Positions 1 through 6,413 of a DNA stretch of 8,733 bases are shown here, piece after piece; positions within the stretch are counted from its first letter, which is position 1; each line of letters opens with the position of its first letter. Below the pieces are notes generated by a model. It searched no databases and was not told the origin of the DNA. It saw only the letters and a program-made list of their open reading frames with translations. The DNA is taken from NCBI GenBank assembly GCA_021852225.1, contig JAJZOA010000202.1:1-8733 (forward strand). The letters are read 5' to 3'. The position numbers and the translations under genes are program-made. This stretch comes from Planctomycetota bacterium (GTDB taxonomy: Bacteria > Planctomycetota > Phycisphaerae > WQYP01).

Positions 1-7
1 TCTTCTG

Positions 8-73
8 GAACCGAATGACTTTTAGACTTCCGCACTTGTGCGGGCCGATCCAGACTGGATCAGCATTCGGTTC
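8..73. repeat. Nested inverted repeats, cloverleaf-like
   Basis: A perfect 10-base inverted repeat, GAACCGAATG (8-17) and CATTCGGTTC (64-73), encloses two smaller ones: CCGCAC/GTGCGG (30-35/38-43) and GATCCAG/CTGGATC around a single A (47-61). As RNA or single-stranded DNA this would fold into a closing stem with two side hairpins, about the size of a tRNA. It is not a tRNA: the closing stem is 10 bp and there is no D-arm, anticodon arm or T-loop in the right order. No U-run follows, so it is not an obvious terminator. Its function is unknown; it could be a structured RNA, a mobile-element end or partly chance. Confidence 0.35.
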
Positions 74-357
74 GTGTCAGATGCTCTTTACTCTTGTGCC
101 AATCACAGGTTGATATGTTTCAGACAACTGTCTGATCAGCACAACTATTCTATCGGTTCACTCGGGAATAATCTTTCGCCATTTTCTTTCCGGCAGCGGC
201 AGACAACAGTTCGTCGGTCGCCGATAATCCGCAAGACTACCAAGTGCGGATAATATCCCGCGAAAAATGGGGTATACGTGCAGTCTTATCGCGCCATGGC
301 GTTACCAGACGCCCGACGTCCGCAGAAAAAAATCTTTCAATTTTTAAGGGTTAGAAA
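74..357. other. Non-coding stretch, no gene recognised
   Basis: The open frames across this stretch have no domain-like composition and no good ribosome-binding site, so I call no gene. A small perfect hairpin, CAGAC-AACT-GTCTG, lies at 121-134. A near-palindrome, GGATA-A-TATCC, lies at 248-258 and includes a TATAAT-like GATAAT, but I could not find a matching -35 element at the correct distance. It is probably the upstream regulatory region of the operon that starts at 538. Confidence 0.4.
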
Positions 358-516
358 CGAAAGTCGGTGCGGAGTACCCAGGAAACAGGTTTCCATTCGC
401 TCACCGAATCGCCGCATAGGCACCAACTCTGTCGCGGGACCTATGCGCGGACAATTCGCAAATGCCGCACAGTCTTTACAGGCACATCCGGGCGCGGCAT
501 ACTGCTACCTGAATTG
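358..516 (+). promoter_or_regulatory. Candidate structured 5' leader of the DUF4236 operon
   Basis: Five perfect complementary pairs are packed into about 160 bases. They are TCGGTG/CACCGA (364-369/402-407), enclosing GGAAAC-AG-GTTTCC (381-394); CGCATAGG/CCTATGCG (413-420/440-447); and CAATTC/GAATTG (452-457/511-516), enclosing ATGCCGC/GCGGCAT (462-468/494-500). The pairs do not cross one another, so they could all form in one RNA. The array ends 22 bases before the TTG start of the next gene, just short of its Shine-Dalgarno site. That position suits a 5' regulatory leader or a small RNA. I do not recognise it as a known riboswitch class. The structure is read from the sequence; the regulatory role is inferred. 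Confidence 0.35.
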
Positions 517-537
517 CCGCAACAGGAGATGGACGCT

Positions 538-864
538 TTGGGCCTGTATTTCAGAAAATCGGTCAATTTCGGCCCATTCCGGGTTAACCTGAGCAAACAC
601 GGCATTGGAACATCGGTGGGTGTGCCCGGCTTTCGCATGGGCCGTTCAGCCACGGGGCGACGTTACACCAGCGCGTCGTTGCCCGGCACCGGAATACGGT
701 ACGTCAATTATGAAAAATCGCGTCACACGGCCTACATTGCACCACAATCGCCCCAGACGAGCCCTGGCTGTACCGGCGGCGGCTGCATGGGCTGCCTGCT
801 GATTTTATTGTTCGCCCTGTGTGTTCTTGTTGTGGCAGGTCATTTCAGCAACGCCGGAATGTGA
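538..864 (+). CDS. DUF4236 family small membrane protein
   Basis: This is a 108-residue protein. The N-terminus (MGLYFRKSVNFGPFRVNLSK, then GIGTSVGVPG and SLPGTGIRY) matches the typical DUF4236 pattern: an FRKS motif, an LNLSKxG-like strand and a second glycine-rich repeat ending in LPGTG. The family's biochemical role is unknown. After a Ser/Pro/Gln-rich linker comes a glycine/cysteine motif (residues about 78-86) and one hydrophobic helix (about 84-101), so it is probably a single-pass membrane protein with a cytoplasmic N-terminal domain. I chose the TTG at 538 because family members begin with M-G-L-x-F-R-K-S and because AGGAG (524-528) sits 9 bases upstream. The in-frame ATG at 529 directly abuts AGGAG, which leaves no spacing. 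A neighbouring gene starts 7 bases after the stop, indicating an operon. Confidence 0.8.
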   Translation: MGLYFRKSVNFGPFRVNLSKHGIGTSVGVPGFRMGRSATGRRYTSASLPGTGIRYVNYEKSRHTAYIAPQSPQTSPGCTGGGCMGCLLILLFALCVLVVAGHFSNAGM

Positions 865-871
865 GGTTATT

Positions 872-1183
872 ATGAATATGGGCGACCTGCATTTGATTCG
901 GGTTATCCGCACGGGGTCATCGGAGCGGTTTGTTTTCCGGCAGGAAGGAAAGGATATTGCCTCGCTTGATCTGCATTTCATAGAGGGCGGTAAAATTGAT
1001 GGCCACCTGGCATTGATAGGCCCGGACCATCCAACCGATGATGAAATTCAGGAATTAATTGCAATCGTTGGGGAATCCCTGCTTGCGCATCAGCCACATC
1101 ATACCGATCCAGTTACAGGCGAAGAACGGCTGCACATAACCGTAACACGCGGGGCGCTGGTGGGCAATTTCGCGCCAGGCTGA
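872..1183 (+). CDS. Conserved-looking hypothetical protein, 103 aa
   Basis: I do not recognise this 103-residue protein. It has no signal peptide or membrane segment and no cysteines, so it is probably a small soluble cytoplasmic protein. The first half looks like alternating beta strands (VIRTGSSERFVFRQ, IASLDLHFIEGGKIDGHLALI). An acidic helix follows (TDDEIQELIAIVGESLL), then a His-rich turn (AHQPHHTDP) and a final strand ending LVGNFAPG. The start is the ATG at 872; GAGG at 863-866 lies 5 bases upstream and overlaps the TGA of the DUF4236 gene (862-864). That arrangement favours translational coupling, and the two proteins may act together. An ATG at 878 is an alternative start. Coding status rests on good spacing, composition and operon position rather than on homology. 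Confidence 0.65.
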   Translation: MNMGDLHLIRVIRTGSSERFVFRQEGKDIASLDLHFIEGGKIDGHLALIGPDHPTDDEIQELIAIVGESLLAHQPHHTDPVTGEERLHITVTRGALVGNFAPG

Positions 1184-1363
1184 TTATTCCTAATAGCGAA
1201 TAAATCGCCGAATTGATCGGTGCCATGCCATTTCATGCCGTTTTCGGCCTATCAACAGCGTACGCTGACGATGGACTATCGCGGGAATAAGGCGGTAAGT
1301 GGTCGAGACGCGAGCATCGGTGAATGGAGCATTCCGCTAAAACATCAGACCCGATTTCCGCGC

Positions 1364-1392
1364 TTGCCTATTTATTCCAAACCGGTAATAAT
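1364..1392 (+). promoter_or_regulatory. Candidate sigma70-type promoter for rpsO
   Basis: A -35-like TTGCCT (1364-1369) and a -10-like AATAAT (1387-1392, five of six matches to TATAAT) are separated by exactly 17 bases. Transcription would begin near 1399 and give a leader of about 75 bases before rpsO. It is the best promoter-like pair I could find between 1184 and 1472. The rest of that stretch, including the short open frames in it, shows nothing gene-like. Confidence 0.4.
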
Positions 1393-1402
1393 GCCAGATT
1401 AA

Positions 1403-1435
1403 CCGTCGTGCGAGGAACGCACCGGCATGTGCTGG
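1403..1435 (+). promoter_or_regulatory. rpsO leader hairpins, possible S15 autoregulatory site
   Basis: Two overlapping hairpins lie between the predicted promoter and rpsO. The first is GTGCG-AGGAA-CGCAC (1408-1422), extended by CCG/CGG (1403-1405/1423-1425) across a two-base bulge. The second is CCGGC-ATGT-GCTGG (1422-1435). It contains a G-U pair (1424/1433) stacked on a G-C pair (1425/1432), the GU/GC type of motif that S15 recognises in 16S rRNA and in several rpsO leaders. The hairpins share 1422-1425 and so compete with each other. Feedback control of rpsO by S15 is known in other bacteria; its presence here is inferred. Confidence 0.35.
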
Positions 1436-1472
1436 TGGTCTCCCGCTGGATTACCCGAAAGGTTTTGGTTTC

Positions 1473-1739
1473 ATGCTTACGGTCGACCGGAAGAAACAAG
1501 TTATCAGCGAATCACGTATCCACGAAAAAGACACAGGTTCTGCGGAAATTCAGATTGCCCTGCTTACCGAGCGGATAAACGAGCTTTCCTCACACTTCAA
1601 GGCGCATAACAAGGATTTTTCCTCACGGCGCGGCCTGCTGAAAATGGTCGGCAAACGCTCCAGCCTGCTGAAGTACCTGACCCACACTGACCCGCAACGT
1701 TACCAGGCGATTATCACACGGCTGGGCCTGCGCAAGTAA
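1473..1739 (+). CDS. rpsO: 30S ribosomal protein S15
   Basis: This encodes an 88-residue protein, the usual size for S15. S15 binds the central domain of 16S rRNA early in 30S assembly and contributes to inter-subunit contact with 23S rRNA. Recognisable blocks are [16 protein letters not shown] (20-35), the loop [18 protein letters not shown] (39-56) and the C-terminal [12 protein letters not shown]. The rRNA-contacting His41, Asp48 and Ser51 are present at the positions equivalent to E. coli. The usual DHHS sequence reads DFSS here (48-51), a small departure from the family. The start is the ATG at 1473, with AAAGG (1458-1462) 10 bases upstream. It is followed by pnp on the same strand, the classical gene order. 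Confidence 0.97.
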   Translation: MLTVDRKKQVISESRIHEKDTGSAEIQIALLTERINELSSHFKAHNKDFSSRRGLLKMVGKRSSLLKYLTHTDPQRYQAIITRLGLRK

Positions 1740-1854
1740 TATTGGCCAGGTTCCGCTGTTTTCAGACCGGGCGAAAGGAAAATTTCCTGCGGCAGTATTT
1801 TCCCTCTATTTAGACAGAACCGGCACGGCTTGAAAACGGACGGAAAGAAGAGTC

Positions 1855-1888
1855 GGCACTTGGCATAAGCACCGAGACATCAAGTGCC
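1855..1888 (+). repeat. Perfect 8-bp hairpin in the rpsO-pnp gap
   Basis: GGCACTTG (1855-1862) and CAAGTGCC (1881-1888) are exact reverse complements around an 18-base loop. This is the strongest single stem in the middle of the gap and is followed directly by further stems (1903-1920, 1929-1965). There is no U-run after it, so it is not a terminator. An RNA-processing site or a small-RNA domain is possible. Confidence 0.4.
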
Positions 1889-2144
1889 AGGCCACGGATT
1901 TGGTCGCACTCAGGCGCGACAATATCAACCGCCTTAACGCGACGACAAAAATAATGGTCGGGCGGCAGTGGAAAGGCTTGAGCGACGTTAAACCAGCTCC
2001 CTGACATCGGCCAAACGGGCGAGAAAAGGAGTTGAAGGTGTAAAGAACCGGACAGATGAAATTGGCGGTACTTTGGCCGGTCGCCCCTTAAAAAACAACG
2101 GCGGCGAAACGGCTGGACGGGGAAGATGGCGGGTATGTATCGGA

Positions 2145-2175
2145 GCCGATCTTTGCACATTGGGTGCAAACCGGC
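2145..2175 (+). promoter_or_regulatory. Hairpin just upstream of the pnp ribosome-binding site
   Basis: TTTGCAC (2152-2158) and GTGCAAA (2164-2170) form a perfect 7-bp stem with the 5-base loop ATTGG. GCCG (2145-2148) and CGGC (2172-2175) extend it to 11 bp across a small internal loop. An alternative short hairpin, ATCGG-AG-CCGAT (2139-2150), would compete with the outer part. It ends about 20 bases before the pnp Shine-Dalgarno site (AGGTGA, 2197-2202). In enterobacteria the pnp leader is a hairpin cut by RNase III and then degraded by PNPase, giving autoregulation. A similar role here is inferred from position only. Confidence 0.4.
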
Positions 2176-2209
2176 AAATTTAATAACACTCTACTCAGGT
2201 GAATAACTC

Positions 2210-4375
2210 ATGGCAGTAACAAAAGTTGAACTGGAGCTCAACGGACGTAAACTTATTCTCGAAACCGGACATCTGGCTAAACAGGCGGACGGCGCAGTCC
2301 TGGTGACTTATGGTGAGACAGTGGTCCTTGCGACCGTGGTTTCATCGGACCCGCGCCCCGGTATCGATTTTTTCCCGCTGACTGTTGATTATCGGGAAAA
2401 GACCTCCGCAGCGGGAAAATTCCCTGGCGGCTTCATCAAGCGTGAAGGGCGCCCCTCCACAAAAGAAACACTTACCGCCCGTATGATTGACCGGCCGATT
2501 CGCCCGCTGTTCCCTGTCGGATATTTTGATGAAGTGCTGATTCAGGTCATGGTGCTTTCCGCCGATGGGCAGAACGATCCTGACGTGCTGGCCATGATTG
2601 GTTCATCTGCGGCGCTGGCAATCAGTTCCGTTCCGTTTGAAGGCCCGATTGGTGCGGTGCGTATAGGCCGCGTAGACGGCAAATTTACAGTCATGCCGAC
2701 GGCTGCCGACCTGGATCAATCTGATCTTGATTTGCTTCTGGCGGGCACGGAAGAATCCGTCAACATGATTGAAGTGGGTGCCCGTGAATTACCGGAACAG
2801 ACCGTTCTGGAGGCCATTTCCCTTGGCCACGGATTCATCCGGTCGATTACCGCCATCATTAAAGACTTGGCCGCCAAAGTCGGCAAAACCAAAGTCTGCA
2901 CCTTGCGCGGACCATCGGCCGACCTGGTCAAAGGCGTCTTTGCTTGGCATGAACAACTTAAAACCGCAAAGCGGATTCACGGCAAACAGGCGCGGGGAGA
3001 AGCTGTGGACGCCGTTCGCAAACAAATCATGGATCAGTTGACTGCGGTAAATCCCGCCACTGGAAAACCCGCAAATGAGCCAATGCAGGTCGCAATGGCC
3101 TTTTCCCAACTTGAAGAAAAGACCGTCCGCGAACAGATTCTTTCCGGAACGCGGTCTGACGGCCGCGACCATACCACCATCCGTCCGCTGGAATGCCTGG
3201 TCGGCGTGCTGCCCCGCACACATGGCTCGGCGATTTTCAGCCGGGGCGAAACACAGGCACTTGTGACCACCACGCTGGGCACCGGTGACGATGAACAGAT
3301 TGTGGACGGCTTGGGCGACGAATATTCCAAAAAATTCATGCTGCACTACAATTTTCCGCCATTTTCCACCGGCGAAGTCAAGCGAATTATGGGGCCGGGT
3401 CGCCGCGAAATTGGTCATGGCGCATTGGCGGAGCGTTCGCTTGAGCCGGTTTTGCCAGCACCGGAACAGTTCCCTTACGTGGTGCGGCTGGTGTCCGACA
3501 TTCTGGAATCCAACGGAAGTTCTTCGATGGCCAGCGTGTGCGGCGGAACGCTTGCGTTGCTGGATGCCGGCGTACCACTGATCCGCCCCGTCGCGGGCAT
3601 CAGCGTTGGTCTGGTTTCCGAGGGTTCACAGGAAGTTCTCCTGACCGATATTCTCGGTGAAGAGGACCACTTCGGCGATATGGATTTCAAGGTTTCCGGA
3701 ACCACTCAGGGCATCACTGGGATTCAGCTTGATTTGAAAATTCGCGGTCTTCGGCACGACCTGATAGCCAAAACGTTGGAACAGGCCCGCACCGCCCGCC
3801 TTTATATCCTGGAAAAAATGCTCGCGGTCATTCCCACTCATCGGGCCCAGATTTCGCCTTATGCCCCGCGACTGCTTACCATTCGGATTAATCCGGAAAA
3901 GATCGGCAAAGTCATCGGACCGGGTGGTAAAACCATCAAGAAAATTGTGGAGACCACCGGTGCCAAAATTGACATTCAGGATGATGGCACGGTCTTTATT
4001 TCCGCCGTTGGCGTGGAAGCCGCCGAACGGGCTCGCGAAGAAGTTGAACGGCTGACGGAAGATGTGAAGATTGGCCGGATATACAACGGTCGCGTGAGTT
4101 CCGTCAAGGACTTCGGCGCATTTATTGAAGTCATTCCCGGTGTAGACGGCCTGTGCCACATAAGCGAATTGTCCGACAAATTCGTGAAGAATGTCAACGA
4201 AGAAGTGAAAGTTGGCATGGAGCTTCGCGTAAAAGTCATTGCAATTGACGATCAGGGCCGCATTAAGCTCTCCCGCAAACAGGCAATTCGTGATGAATCG
4301 CCGCAGCAGCCGGCGCAGCCCGCAGCGGCACACGCGCCGGTGGCCGAGCCAGCCGCGGCACCAGCAGGCAACTGA
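2210..4375 (+). CDS. pnp: Polyribonucleotide nucleotidyltransferase (PNPase)
   Basis: This encodes a full-length 721-residue PNPase, a 3'-5' phosphorolytic exoribonuclease that releases nucleoside diphosphates during mRNA decay. Domains in order are a first RNase PH core (about 5-145, with FFPLTVDYREK and RPIRPLFP), an all-helical domain (about 150-235), a second RNase PH core (about 310-550), KH (about 555-615), S1 (about 620-692) and an Ala/Pro-rich tail. Key residues are Ser437-Ser439 in the phosphate-binding SSM motif, the acidic catalytic residues Asp486 and Asp492 in EEDHFGDMDF (numbered as in E. coli), and the KH loop GPGGK (570-574). The S1 segment contains KDFGAFIEV and IKLSRK. The ATG at 2210 has AGGTGA 7 bases upstream. 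It follows rpsO and ends at a strong terminator. Expression is probably controlled through the long structured leader. Confidence 0.98.
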   Translation: MAVTKVELELNGRKLILETGHLAKQADGAVLVTYGETVVLATVVSSDPRPGIDFFPLTVDYREKTSAAGKFPGGFIKREGRPSTKETLTARMIDRPIRPLFPVGYFDEVLIQVMVLSADGQNDPDVLAMIGSSAALAISSVPFEGPIGAVRIGRVDGKFTVMPTAADLDQSDLDLLLAGTEESVNMIEVGARELPEQTVLEAISLGHGFIRSITAIIKDLAAKVGKTKVCTLRGPSADLVKGVFAWHEQLKTAKRIHGKQARGEAVDAVRKQIMDQLTAVNPATGKPANEPMQVAMAFSQLEEKTVREQILSGTRSDGRDHTTIRPLECLVGVLPRTHGSAIFSRGETQALVTTTLGTGDDEQIVDGLGDEYSKKFMLHYNFPPFSTGEVKRIMGPGRREIGHGALAERSLEPVLPAPEQFPYVVRLVSDILESNGSSSMASVCGGTLALLDAGVPLIRPVAGISVGLVSEGSQEVLLTDILGEEDHFGDMDFKVSGTTQGITGIQLDLKIRGLRHDLIAKTLEQARTARLYILEKMLAVIPTHRAQISPYAPRLLTIRINPEKIGKVIGPGGKTIKKIVETTGAKIDIQDDGTVFISAVGVEAAERAREEVERLTEDVKIGRIYNGRVSSVKDFGAFIEVIPGVDGLCHISELSDKFVKNVNEEVKVGMELRVKVIAIDDQGRIKLSRKQAIRDESPQQPAQPAAAHAPVAEPAAAPAGN

Positions 4376-4416
4376 CCACGGCAATTCCAAAATTTAAATA
4401 CTCCCATGATCATCCC

Positions 4417-4455
4417 GTCGGCGGCTGTGTATCGTACAGCCGCCGACTTTTTTTT
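4417..4455 (+). terminator. Intrinsic terminator after pnp
   Basis: A perfect 12-bp GC-rich stem, GTCGGCGGCTGT (4417-4428) and ACAGCCGCCGAC (4436-4447), has a 7-base loop and is followed at once by eight T residues (4448-4455). It lies 42 bases after the pnp stop codon and should end the rpsO-pnp transcript efficiently. Confidence 0.95.
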
Positions 4456-4485
4456 GAGCAACGTTGTGGACGGCCAATAAATTAA

Positions 4486-4596
4486 CCGCCCGCTGATGCA
4501 GCCGGTGCGGCAGACGAATACAATGGCAACTTCATAGAAAATGCGTTTGAACTGCTGGGCACACCGGGGCAATGGTATCTGGACCGGACCCGTCGC
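4486..4596 (+). pseudogene. In-frame coding remnant upstream of the first possible start of the beta-helix gene
   Basis: The frame of the beta-helix gene stays open upstream of its first ATG (4597) back to a TAA at 4483. The translation from about 4522 (NGNFIENAFELLGTPGQWYL, then DRTRR and on into MLYYVPRPGEDM) reads like the conserved segment that precedes the helix in this kind of protein, with its GxWYLD...LYYxPRPGE pattern. No ATG, GTG or TTG occurs in frame between 4486 and 4597. The conserved sequence therefore starts before any initiation codon, and the true N-terminus has been lost. Confidence 0.6.
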
Positions 4597-6351
4597 ATGC
4601 TCTATTACGTGCCGCGCCCTGGCGAAGATATGGCCAAGGCGGATGTCGAAGCGCCGATTCTTACAAAACTGGTCACGGGACGTGGCACGGCACAAAAGCC
4701 AATACGGAACATTCGCTTTTCCAACCTGAAATTCTGTTACGCCACGTGGTTGTCCCCTGATTCCGCGGAAGGGTTTTCTGAAATTCAGGCCAACTATACA
4801 GTGACCGGAAGAAATGGTTATGCGGTTCAGGGACTCTGTCACCTTGCCCCCGGTGGGGAATGCCCGTTTGGAAACTGGACACAGGAGCCAGGCAATCTGC
4901 AGTTGTTTTATGACCATCACATTACCTTCACAAATGATATTTTTGCGCACCTCGGCGCTGCGGGCCTGCGACTTGGAGATGGGTCTCAGGAAGACCTGGT
5001 ACTTGGTTGTATCTTTACTGATATTTCCGGCAACGGGATCGAACTCGGAGGCGTGGATATGCCCCTTGCGCCCCGTCAGGCGCGCACGGATGCAAACAGA
5101 ATTGAAGACAACCACATCTTTAACGTTGCGACAGAATTTCATGGCGGCGTGGGCATCGACGTCGGTTACGCCCGCCGCACTCTTATTGCGCACAACCAGC
5201 TCAATAACCTGCCCTACACCGGCATTTCAATCGGATGGGGCGGTTGGCCAGATAAAATTAAACTGCCAGGACAGGCGAATTATTCCGCCAATAATGTGGT
5301 GGCTCATAATCTTATCTTTAACCACATGCGACTGCTGGCGGATGGCGGAGGCATCTATACGCAGGGTCTTACCGGGCCTTCGCTGGCACGCGGCGAAAAA
5401 CTGCTGAGCAATGTCATCCGCAATCAATACGGGTCCGGCCATGGCATTTACACCGACAATGGTTGTGACAATGTGACCGCCAAGGGAAATGTTATTTTCG
5501 ACACGAATTTTGACAACTGGGGCAGTCGCCATCGTGATTATTACCATAACCATCGGGGCGGCAAATTGGATAATTTCCTTTTCGAGGATAACTATTGGCA
5601 GCAGGGGGATCCCGATTCGTCACACCTGGGAGTCATTCTGCGACATAACCACCTGATCGATTCTCTACGGCAAGTGCCGGGGCTTATTCTTCGGCGGGCC
5701 GGCCTGCAGGCGGCCTATCGAAATCTATTGAACGTTCGTATCTCTGGAACCACAGCACCCGATGCACCGATGCGCGTGGCAGCCTGGGCCGCCGATGGAA
5801 CCGCTTATGTCGCCTGGAACCCGCCTGTTTCTGATGGGGGTGCCTCCATTCTTTCATACACCGTCGTTGCCTCAGATAAAAAGCAGATCGCTATTTCAGC
5901 TGACAATTTCGCGAAATCCGGCTATGTGACATTTCACCAGCTCAAGCGGAATCGGTCGGTACGCTTTTATGTTTTCGCCGTGAATTCACGCGGTGCCAGT
6001 CCGCCATCGTTGCCTTCTGCCGCGGTCACTCCCAGAGAACGGATCATCCACGTGCCCGGCGTACCGCGGCTGCTGGCGGTGCGTACCAGTCGCCACACCG
6101 CCTCAATCCATTTCCGCAATCCACTTCATGATGGCGGAGCGCCCGTAACTGAAATTGTGCTGAAAATAAACCCCACCGGTCGGCGATTTTTATTCGCCGG
6201 CAGAAGCCTGCTGGTTCTGGGCAACGGTCATGCGACCTTTTTTACGGTAGGTGGCCTGAAACCAGGAAACACATATCAGTTTTCGATTGCCGCGGTCAAT
6301 GCGGCGGGCTGCGGACTTTTTAGCCGGCGAACCGGCATTATGAAACCGTAA
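4597..6351 (+). CDS. Right-handed beta-helix protein with two Fn3 domains, probably 5'-truncated
   Basis: The open frame gives 584 residues from the ATG at 4597. Residues about 1-100 contain LYYVPRPGED and FSNLKFCYATWLSP, and about 100-335 form a parallel beta-helix with repeated short strands and Asn/Gly turns (NGIELGG, GGGIYTQG 250-257, GHGIYTDNG 281-289). A closing segment, PGLILRRAGLQAAYRNLL (361-378), is typical of these proteins. Two fibronectin type III domains follow (about 387-483 and 485-584; both have DGGA and a Y/F-x-F-x-[IV]-x-A-V-N strand). Such proteins are normally secreted and often act on polysaccharides, but I cannot assign an enzyme activity. There is no signal peptide, no good ribosome-binding site before 4597, and homologous-looking sequence upstream without a start codon. 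The gene sits behind the pnp terminator with no visible promoter. It may be a pseudogene; the remaining frame is intact, so the damage may be recent. Confidence 0.75.
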   Translation: MLYYVPRPGEDMAKADVEAPILTKLVTGRGTAQKPIRNIRFSNLKFCYATWLSPDSAEGFSEIQANYTVTGRNGYAVQGLCHLAPGGECPFGNWTQEPGNLQLFYDHHITFTNDIFAHLGAAGLRLGDGSQEDLVLGCIFTDISGNGIELGGVDMPLAPRQARTDANRIEDNHIFNVATEFHGGVGIDVGYARRTLIAHNQLNNLPYTGISIGWGGWPDKIKLPGQANYSANNVVAHNLIFNHMRLLADGGGIYTQGLTGPSLARGEKLLSNVIRNQYGSGHGIYTDNGCDNVTAKGNVIFDTNFDNWGSRHRDYYHNHRGGKLDNFLFEDNYWQQGDPDSSHLGVILRHNHLIDSLRQVPGLILRRAGLQAAYRNLLNVRISGTTAPDAPMRVAAWAADGTAYVAWNPPVSDGGASILSYTVVASDKKQIAISADNFAKSGYVTFHQLKRNRSVRFYVFAVNSRGASPPSLPSAAVTPRERIIHVPGVPRLLAVRTSRHTASIHFRNPLHDGGAPVTEIVLKINPTGRRFLFAGRSLLVLGNGHATFFTVGGLKPGNTYQFSIAAVNAAGCGLFSRRTGIMKP

Positions 6352-6413
6352 AACGCCCAACCAATATCACCCGCGGGCAATATCGGAATACAACAGAAAA
6401 CATTTCCGGATAC

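Larger units (their letters stand above)
1740..2209 (+). other. rpsO-pnp intergenic region, hairpin-rich, no protein gene
   Basis: This is a 470-base gap with no credible coding region. Perfect or near-perfect stems are common: AGGAAA-A-TTTCCT (1776-1788); GGCACTTG/CAAGTGCC (1855-1862/1881-1888); GTCGC/GCGAC (1903-1907/1916-1920); and CCGCC/GGCGG (1929-1933/1961-1965), enclosing CGAC/GTCG (1943-1946/1957-1960). A larger hairpin lies next to pnp (2145-2175). I see no clean intrinsic terminator after rpsO and no strong promoter ahead of pnp, so co-transcription is likely. The stem cluster at about 1855-1965 could be part of the pnp leader or a separate small RNA. I tested it by eye against RNase P RNA and tRNA patterns and found no match. 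Confidence 0.5.

Noticed and set aside
8..73. tRNA gene or integron attC site
   Set aside because: The closing stem is too long for a tRNA acceptor and the D, anticodon and T arms are missing. The ends do not fit the attC core patterns (RYYYAAC and GTTRRRY).
278..592. Open frame of 104 residues upstream of the DUF4236 gene
   Set aside because: It is rich in Arg/Ser with no pattern of a folded protein, overlaps the start of a recognised gene, and covers the structured leader.
1740..1800. Intrinsic terminator after rpsO
   Set aside because: The AGGAAA-A-TTTCCT stem is AT-rich with an unworkably short loop, and the TATTTT following it is separated by GC-rich bases.
1810..2169. A 119-residue open frame on the minus strand in the rpsO-pnp gap
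   Set aside because: Its composition is irregular, it has no family resemblance and no convincing ribosome-binding site, and it runs through several strong stems. It is more likely a chance frame.
2789..5193. Long minus-strand open frames (209, 254 and 313 residues) opposite pnp and the beta-helix gene
   Set aside because: They are antisense shadows of well-supported genes; the longest crosses the pnp terminator and has no domain-like content.
6352..6413. Bidirectional terminator between the convergent genes
   Set aside because: The only symmetry is a short palindrome, CCCGCGGG, flanked by two direct copies of CAATATC; there is no stable stem followed by a T-run on either strand.
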